Shown here: one piece after another, positions 45,401 through 56,665 of the stretch
Position numbering within the stretch: the first letter of the stretch is position 1
How the letters are laid out: each line of letters starts with the position of its first letter
Assembly (NCBI GenBank): GCA_037951165.1
Contig: JBBDHG010000116.1
Coordinates: forward strand, 4,647,501-4,711,500
Reading direction: 5' to 3'
Length of the DNA: 64,000 nucleotides
DNA from: Lophius americanus
Lineage: Eukaryota > Chordata > Actinopteri > Lophiiformes > Lophiidae
Notes under the pieces: model-generated
Databases searched by the model: none
The model's input: only the letters and a program-made list of their open reading frames with translations
Told to the model about the DNA's origin: nothing
Position numbers and translations under genes: made by a program

Positions 45401-46827
45401 CCTTCTCTTCCCAAAATCATTCCAGTTCTTCCTCATACTGAAGTCTCCCCGGGTATACAGTTTGAAAATAAAATATGAAATGCTTTTCGAGCTAACACAA
45501 AGGATTTGCAGCCGACCTAAAGGCGATTCCATAATATCCCTGACTTTTCGTCGATATTACGACGTTGCGGTTATTAGTCGTTAATATCCAGTGTCGAGAA
45601 CTAACGGGAAAAGGGCTTACCGTAGAGGCAACGCAGGTATTATATGTCAAAATGTACAGCTTTTGGATGCAAATTGAGGATAATATAATGTGATATGCCC
45701 GGGTTCAAAGAAATAGCTAAACAATTAATGCGACAAAGAGCTCAGATAAAACATCGCATTGACTTCACAAAATATGCGATCAATCAGTAAACACCGCCAT
45801 TAGTCAACTTGAATGACATGCAGGCGGAAGAAAAGGGAGCAGCGAGGTAAACACGGCGTGCGCGGCTGGTGTTTTACGCCTCTGTCTGGATTACAAATGA
45901 AATGCTCTTTTCTTTCAAAGCGTTTCCTTGAGAGAGAAAAAAAATGAAGAAAATATGAAGAGAGAATGAGAAACAAAAACAAACCGCCCACAAACTCGCA
46001 CACGCACACACAGATACACACACACAGCAGAACCAACACCAATCTGGAGTGTGGCATACAAGGAGGATGTTGACGTCGCCCCCCCGCCATCTCCATCACC
46101 AGAACACAATGTCACAAAGTCTTCTGTGGCAGCAATCACCAGCCAAGTGGCTCAAATCACACAGCCATTGTTTGTCCACCATAATCAGAGCGGCATTGTT
46201 ACAAACCCTGTCGGACAAAATAACCCTCCCCAAAAAAGTGGCTGGCTCACACAATTAAAAGCATTTGGACAATGAGCCAAAGTGTTTGTAGCACTAACAC
46301 ACACACAGGAGCCTTTCAGCCGACAACAAAGACGGAATCCATTTGAGGTGGTCTCGCTGTGAAGAAATACGCGATTATAGAGGAATATTCCAGAGGCGGA
46401 TCCCAGACGGCAGAGACGAGACTTTTTAAAAACCGAACTCAGTCTTCGGCTGGCAAAAACACACACTTTTACTTCATCCTGACGAAAAAAAACACTTCGA
46501 AATAACATTAACAAAAATATATCGTTTTTTTTGTGCCTGAAGATAAGTTTGAGATTTGGTCAAAACTTGAAAGTTTTATTCACTATCAGTGAAAGTTTTC
46601 CTTTTCCTTTCACGTTCACACAAAGTAAAATGACTTCAAAAAAACAAACGGTTTACTTTGTTACCATGTTGTTGTTGTTTTATTTACTTATTATTTATTA
46701 TTCACTATAATATAGTTAGTATAGTTTTTACTTCTGAATAAACTAACTAAATTCTGATGTTTTGTTTAAGTTAATATCATTATCTGAATCAACGTATGCT
46801 CTTTAGTCACCAGCCAAAATGTTACTT
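45401..46827. other. No secure gene; possible THAP-like start
   Basis: A plus frame at 45644 starts MSKCTAFGCKLR, which resembles the start of a THAP zinc finger, but a stop follows two codons later. GC-rich 46040-46270 has a 74-codon frame ending at 46275 with no recognised domain. Confidence 0.3.
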
Positions 46828-46926
46828 CCATCCATTCTCCGGGCCTTTTTCTCCTGTTCGGGCTTACAAGGGAGACTGGAGCTTATCCTAGCTGATGTTA
46901 GCTGAAAGGCAGGGACTGGGTCTTGA
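46828..46926 (+). mobile_element. Common teleost interspersed repeat, head (copy E5)
   Basis: TCCATCCATTCTCCGGGCC, TTTTTCTCCTGTTCGGGCTT, GAGACTGGAGCTTATCCTAG and CTGATGTTAGCTGAAAGGCA follow the head of the family (CATCCATTTTCTA..CTCCTGTTCAGGG..TGGAGCCTATCCCAGCTGACAT..GAAAGGC). Confidence 0.6.
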
Positions 46927-48136
46927 ACTATGACATAATGAACCAACGTTGGCGCCAGTCAGAAACATCTAACATGTTAGAATTTCTTTTCACATTGCTC
47001 CCATCCTTGTTCTGAAGTGGACCCATAGGAAACAGACATGGCAGTGATGTCACCAGTAATAGGCGGGTCAAGGATAAATGAAACGGCACGTTAAAATGCG
47101 GGAACAGAACCCCCACCTTTACGAAGAGTCATTGAGGGAATAACAGGACGGAGTACATGGAGTGCTTCCGTAGCCACGATTGACCCGACTCCTCATCGAT
47201 GTCGATCACGTGACTTGTAGAACTTTGATTGCCTGATCTGACAGGGCGATTATTGAGCAACAATCGTTAAAGGGGAAAGGTATCATGCAGTGGGAACCAA
47301 ACATTAGAGTCAGCCTTATGGTATGTTGTAGGACTGAAGAGGAGGAAACTTGAGTACTGGAGAACTGGCACGGACAGAACGAGTTCATACAGTCAGTTAA
47401 TCTAGCCTGATATGAAAAAACCCTTTGATTTAAAATCATCTTAAAGATGAATGAGCTGGAGACAGAGCTGGAAGTGAAACGTGGCTTAATAAGAATGGAT
47501 AAACTTTAAATTCATCTGTATGTTATTGAAAGTGCATCGTAACAAAATCACATTCCAAGATTGATATTCGAGGTTCTTGAGAAAACCTGCCAGCGCTAGC
47601 TACGTAATCTAATCATTTGAGCATGTTTTATAAGGACTCATATTATGAGACACCAACACAGGAAATAAGCTCCCCACCATTGAGGTGGAATAAAATAGAT
47701 TAAGATCTACAGCCAGCGCTAAATATTGTTATTGAAGAAAAGACTCCTCGTTCTCCTGCTTCATTGCGTAACTGAACGGGACTCGATATCATGCAGGTAT
47801 ATTCTTGTCAAAGTGTTGTTAATAAATATGGACAAAGACAAAACGGCTAATGCAATCCACTTTAACTTTAATGGGATTAAGACTAGTCGTACGTTTTCTG
47901 CTGCTCATTATTTTCTTTGTTAACTTATCATGTCCACAATTTCTTTTTTGCCTTTGTGTGTATTTGTCCCCTAACAACAAGCAGGAATACATAATGGAGT
48001 CCTGTAGGCTTGTACGCTGTTGTTAATCATAGCAGAGAGCTCAGATTGAGCCTGTCTGATTGCAACCTGCTGATTACGGCGAAAACAGGGAACGTCGGAA
48101 TGAAGAGCACACCTACAGAAGAAATGCAAATCAAAT
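46927..48136. other. No recognised gene or element
   Basis: About 1.2 kb. Nothing recognised; 47990-48110 is short non-repetitive sequence. Confidence 0.35.
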
Positions 48137-48186
48137 CAAGCAGTGATGTGTTACATACATATATGTATGTAACACATCACTGCTTG
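48137..48186. repeat. Perfect 50-nt palindrome, no spacer
   Basis: The left half is CAAGCAGTGATGTGTTACAT plus ACATA, and 48162-48186 is its exact reverse complement, with no loop between. Such a structure can extrude as a cruciform. Confidence 0.97.
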
Positions 48187-48289
48187 TGATATGGAATAAG
48201 ACATATTTGATATCGAAATTGTACTTGAGAATCACAATTGTACGGAAGCCCATTTCAGTCAGTAAAAGAAAGAAGATAAATCCTTATTT

Positions 48290-48730
48290 CATCATACTTA
48301 TGAATTTTTTAAATCTCATAGTTATATGTTTTTATCTCATCATTACGACATTCCATCTCATCAATATTTCTATTTATCACTCCACTGTGACTTTTTATCT
48401 CATAAAATTGACTTTTTATTTAATCACTATTACCATTTATGTTATAATTATGTTGTTTTTTTTAAACTCATTATAATGACTTTTTATTTCTTTATTATGA
48501 CTTTTTATCTAATTTCACGATTTTTGCCTAACTTTTAATAATTTCTCACTTTTATCTCACCCTTCTGACTTTCATTCTCATAATTATTACCGTAATTATA
48601 AGCCTCTTTATCAAATAATTTTACTTTGTATCACATTATTCTTGATTATTATGTCATAATTTCAACTGTTAATCATAATTGTGACGATGGTTGCTCATTT
48701 TTATCTCATCGTTACGACTATTAATTTAAA
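48290..48730. repeat. Degenerate tandem repeat, about 20-22 bp unit
   Basis: Repeated words such as TTTTTATCTCATCATTACGA, TTTTTATCTCATAAAATTGA, TTTTTATTTCTTTATTATGA and TTTTATCTCATCGTTACGA recur at about 20-22 bp or multiples. The implied unit is ATGACTTTTTATCTCATAAT. Two overlapping plus frames (about 48186-48540) are Ile/Tyr/Leu-rich low-complexity products of this array. Confidence 0.75.
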
Positions 48731-50430
48731 AATCATGAAAACGTACGTCAGCATTTTGACTTTTCAGCTATTTATTGCTCTGACTGGTGGGAATTAGCTT
48801 CCATAGATTTGTCATGTGAATAGATTATTATAATAATTATTGTTATTATTGTTATTAATATTATCATTAATAGTAAAAGTAGTGGTTGATATTGTGGCAG
48901 CAGTAAAAACAGTAGTCTAGACTTGGGATAATTGCAAGACATCCTGTAACATAAAGAAAAATAGTGACTCTACTAAAAGCGCAGAAGAAGAAAAAAACGA
49001 ACGATCCTCTGACACAGGTTAACTTTTTCAACGGAAGCTGGGAATTCTGTGTATTCTGTCCTTAGCAGCGGTGGAGGTCCAGATGTCCTCATCACTCATC
49101 ATGAGGGCGGGGCATAGTGCAGATGTGTCATTGGTTTGTCCATTCTTACATCACTCTTCCGCAAAACAAGTCAGGATTTCCCCGTGACAACATGTCACGG
49201 TTCTTAGCCAGAGTTATACAGTCATTTCTGCGATAAGATATGATTTCAGGCTGTGTCGCTGTCGGTCTGCCACAGCTAAGACACATAAACAGCCAAACCC
49301 AATTTAGATCTGGATCTGAGACAGCTCTGATCTCGTGGGGGAGCGGTATCCAAGATGAGATAAAAATAGATGTGTCTTTCATTTCTCCTAGACAAAAATG
49401 AGCTGTTTTTAACATACAGGTGGATCCAAAGGTTTTTTTCTCTCCCTCGTACCAAATTGAAGACCAGAGAAGATCTCACCTCCTCTCATTCAGGGCCCAG
49501 TTTGATCAGAGGGAGACATCGCTTAAATATCAGAGAAGAAACATTTCTTCTTTTTCTTTCTCTTTATCTCACTGAAATCTTTACTTAATCTCCATTTGTC
49601 TTACTTAATTCTCAAAAACTCTTCATCTCATTATCCCACTGTCTCATCTTTTCTCCGACATGGGCGTTTCAGGAGCAACGATGGATACTGACAAGATAAA
49701 ACTAAGAATTTACCACTATCTGACTAAAAGACATTACTCTCACTTCCGTCATACCCGGATAAAGACACAACTTTCAACACATCATGGATGTTTTTTTGAT
49801 GGAATGCTACGTTTCAAACCTAGCATAGCATTCCAAACTGCATATGGAAGCTGGACCCGAGGTTAGAGTTGGAACAATTTGAACTTTGAGGAACACAGCT
49901 GGAGCCACAGCAGTGGGAGCTAAACGACGGACACGGATTAGCGACCTTACTTCATTGTGCGTAATGGAGGAACTCAAGAGCATCACACACACACACACAC
50001 CGACGTCACATCACAGCCTCACATCACAGAGCCAACAGTCTTGCGATGATGAAGATGCTGTGTAAGTGGCATGGAAGGTCGTCCAATCTTACGCTCATTA
50101 AACTCTGTTACGCAGAGAGGCAGTTTGTCACTGAGGCCCGCGTGAATCAGAGCAGTCCTTGGTTACACCTCAGGCATTCATCAACGGCTCCTCGCAGGTT
50201 TTACAGTGTCCTTGGAAGAAGGTTCACTCCAAAGAGCTGAAAGCACGGGTCAACCTTTGCTGCCTCCGAACGCCGCAGCGTCTAAAATAAGAGTTTGAGT
50301 AAATATTGTCTGTTTTCTTCAAATACTAAACTGGTAATATCACGATTCATAAAAAAAAAAAAACCTATAGTGAGAGTTTGGTTTTGAATATATTATTTAA
50401 TCAATAGCTGTGTTCTTTCATCATTTATTT
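48731..50430. other. No recognised gene or element
   Basis: About 1.7 kb. Short ATT patches near 48830-48870 and (CA)n at about 49985-50000. Frames of 63-89 codons at 49146-49866 carry no domain. Confidence 0.35.
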
Positions 50431-50625
50431 AAAGGTGCAGTTTTTGAATTATTTGGGTATCAATTTGAATAAATGGAATTTTTATTAAACATAGTTATAT
50501 ATACATAATTATGTTTTTTATTTGTGTATATTCGCCTGAAAAATAAACATCATTTTATTAATTTCAGCTTCGCAAAAGCCTTTTATAGCCACAGAGGAAG
50601 CCATGTCCTCTGAAGGGCTTTTTTG
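50431..50625 (+). mobile_element. Miniature element, GGTGCAGTGTGTA family, copy M3
   Basis: Starts AAAGGTGCAGTTTTTGAATT. Later GCCTGAAAAATAAACATC and AGCCTTTTATAGCCACAGAG, GAAGCCATGTCCTCT correspond to the family's CACCTGAAAATAAGAATC and AGCCGTTTATATCTACAGAG..GCGGGTCCTC blocks. An inverted end lies at 51405-51445 and could be its other terminus. Confidence 0.6.
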
Positions 50626-51404
50626 TGTTTTTAGGTTGAGAAGATGCAAAGGAAGTTAAAAATGTTTTGCCACTAAAAAAAAAAATGAAACAGAATATGA
50701 ATACACTGTTGTCTCCCGCGTTATATATCCAATCACTATTTTGTTTTATGGCAAGGAGCATCATACTTAGAATTTCACAAGAAAATAAGCAGCTGAGGGA
50801 GAAATCTCACCACCAAAGAAGGAAAAGCCTGAAATCCCAACTCATGAAACCCACTAGGATGATCCACCCTGACGAACAGCGTCCACCGAGCTTATCTCCT
50901 CCTCCGAGCTGCGACCCCGACACTGGGTCGGCTTGGAAAAGTTCACGGGTGAATGTAGCTCACGGCGGGAGCTCTTGCGGCTACCTACATCCACCGATCT
51001 TGAGGCTCCCGCGTGGAAGCGCTCAGATGAAGAGATGGCGTATCAAGAACTCCGTGCATCACTTCCTCGCACGCCAGGTGGAATCCCCAGGATAGTCAGC
51101 GTGGTTCCCAACGTTTTACCTCTCAGCAGTTTGATGAGCTGGGTCTTTGTGTTTTTCTTCCTCTGACAGCATGTTTCTACATTCCATAGTTTTTACTTTA
51201 TAACGTACAATCCTCCTTTTGTCAAAACTGTGAAGGCCCCCATCTCAAAAGTAAACGGTGGTACAATACAGAACAAGTGATAATAATAAAAAAAAACTAT
51301 ACAAACTTAATACAATTTCTAGATATGTCCACCTAAAGAAACTATATCACTTAAGAGGATACTGCCACTTTTAAAGGCCACCGTAGATTCTTGGACAGGG
51401 ACAA
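50626..51404. other. Sequence between inverted miniature-element ends
   Basis: About 780 bp lying between opposed copies of the miniature element's terminus. It has frames of 77 and 142 codons, the longer (50667-51095) Ser/Pro/Arg-rich, with no recognised domain. Confidence 0.3.
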
Positions 51405-51446
51405 TAGGTTATATTCCACTATATTTTACACACTGTACCTTTAAAT
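51405..51446 (-). mobile_element. Inverted miniature-element end (M4)
   Basis: On the minus strand: TAAAGGTACAGTGTGTAAAA followed by TATAGTGGAATATAACC, matching AAAGGTGCAGTGTGTAGAATTTAGTGG. It faces M3, about 1,015 bp away. Confidence 0.65.
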
Positions 51447-52724
51447 TATTATTATTTTTTAAAAAAAAGAAGGAGTTTAATACAAACTTCCAATTTTTTT
51501 CCATCTATGCTATAATGTTATGATATAATAAAGTAAACTGGTGAAAGACTGTGATGCGTTATAACAGGAATGTTAAGGTATAATACATACGCCTACATGT
51601 AATATTAATGAAGAATGAATGAAGATGAATTATTTATCGTTGTTGTATCGTTGTGGTGTAAACTTAATCAATGAGATAAATCTGTGTTCCTCATTTAATG
51701 GAGAAAAAAAAAAGATGTAACACTGATTCATTATCTAAACAAATAAAAATGTAAATATGATTTCAGAAATGAGCTTTATAAGGTGATTTTGTTCTGTTTT
51801 ATATCTCACATACTGTTACTGTTAACAGGGCAAACTGTTAACAGTATCCCAGTGGATTTAAACTAGTGTTAACAGGAAAAATGACTCACTCACAAACATC
51901 CTACCGGTATTATACAGGTATTTATGTCATTTTGATTGGATTGGTTCTGTCTGCTGTGGATCTATTTCCAGATATGACACTGAAACACCATCACAGAAGT
52001 CAAACTCTGAAATGCAGTTTACATTTGGCTCAACGGCTGGCAGCTATACAAATCTGTATTTCCAATATCATAAATATCAAAAATGTCAACGTGACTGGGA
52101 GAGTGTTGTCTCAGAAAATCCGATTTACAAGACAATAAAATCAATCACAAAGGCTGCTGGGAACAACCCAGAAGACTTTTTTTTTCTTCCTTCAAGTCAA
52201 ACAGGAAGGGGACGCAAACACCTGTCAGCTCTCGACACCACATCCTGGCCTGTTTTGAATTGCATTTAGGGTGGCGATCGAGCCGGAGCAAAATGGAGGT
52301 GTACGACTGTCAACGGTTGTCAGCGCTTTAATAACTGAGAGCTTCTCCGCTGCATTCACCCTCTGACAGGAATGCAGACACTTCCATTGTTTTCGTCTCC
52401 TCTGTTTGCTGTCCTCTCCCGCCCCTCCTCTCTCCAACTCAAACGTCTACACACCTGAACATCGACACTTCTGTTTTTATCCACTCCCACCTTAACTTAA
52501 CTAGGAGATTCTGTCTTTAATAAAACATCTGTAACGTTGCTCTGCTTCCCCTCCTTAGAATCATAAATGAAATTTATAACGCTCAGATGTTGGGTTATGG
52601 TTTTTCTACATCTTCTGAATTATGAGTCTTTTCTTTCTCACGATACCAAAGTAATTCACATGGCCCACACGTGTCAATCTCAAGTCCACATCCACAATGA
52701 TACCCAGCCCGCGAGACAATATTT
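51447..52724. other. No recognised gene or element
   Basis: About 1.3 kb. Two 10-bp CTGTTAACAG palindromes lie at about 51819-51848. Frames of 70-104 codons lack domains. Confidence 0.35.
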
Positions 52725-53020
52725 TATTTTGACTACAAATCCCAGAATGCACTGCTCAATAGCGTCGGCGCTTCTTCCTGCTCCTCCGTTATCAGTTATC
52801 AGCGTTCATCCTGTCACTCTGATAAACATTAGGCTCATCCTTAGAGGAGATGGGAGGGAACACGGGAGGAGACGAAGTTGATCAATCTTTTTTAAAGACG
52901 ATAAATAATAATCGTATCGGTACGTCGCTCCCAGGTTATAGTAAATAGAACGCACATTTTCAATAATTGGCGAAGTCCGTTCACGTCCTCCAGACGTTCA
53001 ACATGTTTCAGTAATAAAAA
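52725..53020 (+). repeat. Dispersed repeat copy 2 with ZNF143-type motif
   Basis: Related to 1-270 in the same orientation: ACTACAAATCCCAGAATGCA (52732-52751), ATCAGCGTTCATCC then a matching CACTCTGATAAACATT word, ATCCTTAGAG, AGAACGCAC, and GTTCACGTCC followed by a CAACATGT word. It lacks copy 1's (AATC)n insertion and fold-back. Confidence 0.7.
52732..52754 (+). promoter_or_regulatory. ZNF143/THAP11 (SBS2-type) binding-site match
   Basis: The same 20-mer as at 21-40, here followed by CTG. The same motif has been kept through otherwise substantial divergence of the two repeat copies. Confidence 0.6.
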
Positions 53021-54361
53021 TAGTTATGCTGATCTATTTTGAATTAATCTGCAATTATTAGAGTATTTTCTATTCCGTTGGTTTGTTCACAATTCTATAA
53101 AATGAATGAATAAAGTAAGAATAAAATTGTCAAAACTTGGCCAGTTTGGGATCTTTTCGGCCTTTAATCTGGACTCCATCTTTAATTCTGTCTCCCTCTG
53201 TGATTTAAGTTTGAGAACCCTGACATAGACCTTGTAATTACAATAAAATACTCAGTTCGATTTGGTCTGAACCGGAGCCACTGACCACTGTCCTAGAATA
53301 GATTCAGCCAGGAAGAACACTTTACATTAAGACCTATAGGATCTATAAACGGTTCATAATCAATGCAATTAGATTATAAAAACTTGTTCCATTTAGAAAT
53401 ATCACTTGACTGCACTGTTAAAAATGAACTTGTTACTGTACATAATGTTACTTTTTGTTGTAAGAACCAAATTTTACATCTTTGGCGGGTAAATTAAGGA
53501 CGTTTAATGGCATCAATGCAACAGTAAAAGGTTTGGGGCTTACTTAAGTATTCAGTGCATGCAACATAATGCATGTAAAATTGTGTTTAGTAAATACCGA
53601 TCCACTGTTGAGGACCACTGGCTGCTCATCAGCTGTGGATAGGATGCTGCTGACCTCACTTCCTGCGGTAAGCGCCCAACGTCACTTCCTGTTGTTGTTG
53701 TTTGTAAAATCTAATATAGCACATCTATTCGCTCTTAGCTTGTAATTTCAGAAATTCATTATTATCAAATTCCTTATCAATTTTGGAAAATGATCATCAC
53801 CATGATGGAGAGTATTTCAAAGGGCACTTTTCTACATAAGCAATGATTATCTATTCTCCTTCACGTCTTGTGCTCCTGCTTTCTAATCTCCTCCTTTAAC
53901 TCTCATGATGCAACTGATGCATCTGATTTGTCGCGTTGGACGAGAAACTTGGCTATCTGGTAACGCGTCTCTGCACCATTGATAACCAGACCCCTAAAGC
54001 TGGTGTGGATCGACCCGGCATCCGCCTAGCCGTCCCCTGGCAGGGAACCTCTGTGATTGTCCAAAAGGAACAAAGTCCAAATTATTAGCCCAAAGTTCAC
54101 CGTCAGCCTGTTCACCGTTCGCACAGGTTCTCCCACTTAACGACACGCCCACTGATAAACCTACTTCGGTCGCTTGAAGCTCCATTTTAGCAAATGTGAA
54201 GTTAGCAGCAGCCGCGACCATGGTCAGATGCATTCCTGGGTCCAGAGCGGGTGACGTAGAACCACATTTAAAAGTTCTGGCTAAAGACCCTCATAAAAAC
54301 GTGGAAGAAATGTGGACTACTGAACATTGTGTGTCAAACATCTAAAACCCTCCCAGTAAAT
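53021..54361. other. No recognised gene; possible LINE 5' region
   Basis: About 1.3 kb. The last 350 bases may be the 5' untranslated region of the LINE that follows, by position only. A 79-codon minus frame at 53994-54233 has no domain. Confidence 0.35.
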
Positions 54362-56665
54362 GACTTTATACTAGATCATCCCATTATTACATTTAATCGG
54401 ACAGAATCCTGGCTGTGGGATGATGAATTTGTTAGTTTAAAGGAATCCCACCCTGCTCATATTTAAATGCACATCCCGAAAAATACCGGCAGAAGAGGCG
54501 GAATTGCATATATACTGTATTTTTCTTATTTTTAGACTCTGTTGGTTTCAGTCAGTGTAGACATCTACATGTTGTCACATCTAGTCCTGACATATGGAAT
54601 CGATATTGAATAGTTTATAGTCTTTCCATGAATCCACCTCTATCCAACAACTGTTTAATAACTTTTGAATGTGCGGTACTCGATAACTCGCCGACAGAAT
54701 AATCTGTCTACTCTATAATGTATCTGACGAAAGCCGCAGCTATAAATTTAAAGAATCTATTCCATCAGCATCTTGTCCAGTAGCGTCCCTCGATTTTAAC
54801 GGAGGAATCTTGCATCAATGTTATTCCCTCACATATTGATTACTGTGTTGATAGTGAGGCAGGCTCACTAAGAGTAACTCTATCGCTCTCCTAGTAAAAA
54901 AAAAAGAAAAAGTATAAGACACAACAGAGCAGCTCCATGGTTTAACACCCGTGCCCGTATCCTCAAACAAAGAAGATGAAAACTGTCAAGAATTCGACGA
55001 CATGCAAAGCTGGAAGAGTCCCGCTTAGCCTTGGAAGACAGCATTAAAACATGAATGAGGGTCATCGGCCCTTCAGCACTGATCAAAGATAATAAGAACA
55101 ACTCCAGGTTTCTGTTCTCCACTGTAGGCAGGCTGACTGAGAGTCGGAGCTCTTGATTTCCTTAAAACCTCAGCATCAACGACTTTATGAGCTTCTTTAA
55201 TGATAACATTGTTATTACAAGATTAAACATCCCCCCACATGGTTCCAGCCTACACTCAAGAATGTGTACTGTGACGCCTATCTAGACCGCTTCAGTCCTG
55301 TTGATCTTAATTAATTAACCGCTGTCGGTTCCTCATCATAGTCAACGACCCGTCTCTTAGAAGCCATCCAAACTAGGCTGCTTTAAGAAAATTCACCCCA
55401 AGCCAGCAACTCTCTATTAGAAGTTGTCAAATGAATCTTTAATAACATGTATATGTATATAACATGTAACATAACTATGTCCCAAAATCCTTTAAAGTAG
55501 CCATAATGAAACCACTGCTTAGAATAAAATAAACTCTTGATGTAGACACTTTAAATAACTACAGGCATACATCTAACTTCCCCTTCCTTTCTCAAACACT
55601 AGAGAAAGTTTTAGTCAAACAATTGTGTGATTTTCTACATGACAATGGTTTATCTAAGGGTCTCCACTGGTCTCTGTTCTGGTCTTGTTAGATTTTACTG
55701 CTGCATTCGATACCTTTGACAGTCACATTCTATTGTGAAAACTTAATAGAATAGAATAGTAGCTCCCACAGTCTCATGACGGGGGTGAGTGGTGTTGTCC
55801 AGGATGGATCTCAGTTTGGTTAACATCCTCCACTCACCATTATCAGCAAACACTTCATAAACGTAAGCTGTTACGCTGATTACACACAATTATGTGTATC
55901 TATGACACCAGGTGACTCCAATCACTTAAACCTGGATAAACTGCGATTTTCAGTTACTTAATTCTGATAAAACTTACGTTATTCTGAAAGTACTAAACTG
56001 CCTTTGAAACCCATCTGATAATGAAGCTACTCTGGATGACATTGCCTTGACCTCCAGCACCACTGTGAGGACCCTGGGAGTTAACTTCAATCAGGATATG
56101 TCCTTTAACTCCAACATAAAAACAGATTTCTAGGAGTGACTTCTTCCATATACATAGTTTTAAAAAAATAAATCAGGAACATTCTGTCTATAAAAGACGC
56201 AGAGAAATGAGTCGATGCATTTGCTAATTCCAGTCTGCACTGCTGAATTCCCCATAATCAGCCTGTGTCAAGTCTCTGAAGTCTCTTTATACTGATCCAG
56301 AATGCTGATGCTCGTGTGAAGGCCAGAACCAGTACAAGAGAACAGATTCTACGCATTTCAGCTTCCCTGCATTGGCACCTGGTAAAATCTAGAATAGAGT
56401 CCAATTCAAGTCCTTCTGCTGTCATACAAAACCCGTAATAGTCGAGCATCAACATTTCTTAAAGAGCTCATGGATAATATCAAACCAGAGCACTACGCTC
56501 CCAGGAAAAAGGGTCACTTGTAGTCCTTAGAGTCTTCAGAAGGGGAGCCAGAGCCTTCAGTTATGAGGCTCCTCCCCTATACAACCATCTCCCAGTCTGG
56601 GTTTGTTGGGGCGGCACAATCTCTATATTTAAGAGTATGCTTTTAATGAAACTTATAAGGCTGGC
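54362..56665 (+). pseudogene. Decayed L2-like LINE ORF2, nearly full span
   Basis: Broken plus-strand frames follow the whole order of a teleost L2-like ORF2. Endonuclease: ILDHPI, RTESWLWDDEFVSLKES (54362-54466) and LTYGIDIE (about 54586). Linker: AAPWFNTRARILKQ (about 54930) and NSRFLFSTVGRLTES (about 55097-55141). Reverse transcriptase: FLSQTLEKVLVKQLCDFLHD (about 55588-55650) and CYADYTQLCVSM (about 55869), where the catalytic YADD box reads YADY. C-terminus: QILRISASLHWHLVKSRIES (about 56340-56402) and AFSYEAPPLYNHLPVWV then SIFKSMLL (about 56552-56630). Numerous stops, frameshifts and missing segments, including much of the RT palm, show it is long dead. LINEs of this type copy themselves by target-primed reverse transcription. 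Confidence 0.85.

Noticed and set aside
46051..46275. 74-codon frame with non-repetitive sequence
   Set aside because: No domain, no splice context, and overlapping frames of similar length on both strands.
48186..48538. Two overlapping hydrophobic open frames resembling membrane proteins
   Set aside because: Ile/Leu/Tyr-rich products of the degenerate T-rich tandem repeat.
50667..51095. 142-codon Ser/Pro/Arg-rich frame
   Set aside because: Lies between opposed miniature-element ends and has no recognisable domain; kept only as part of that observation.
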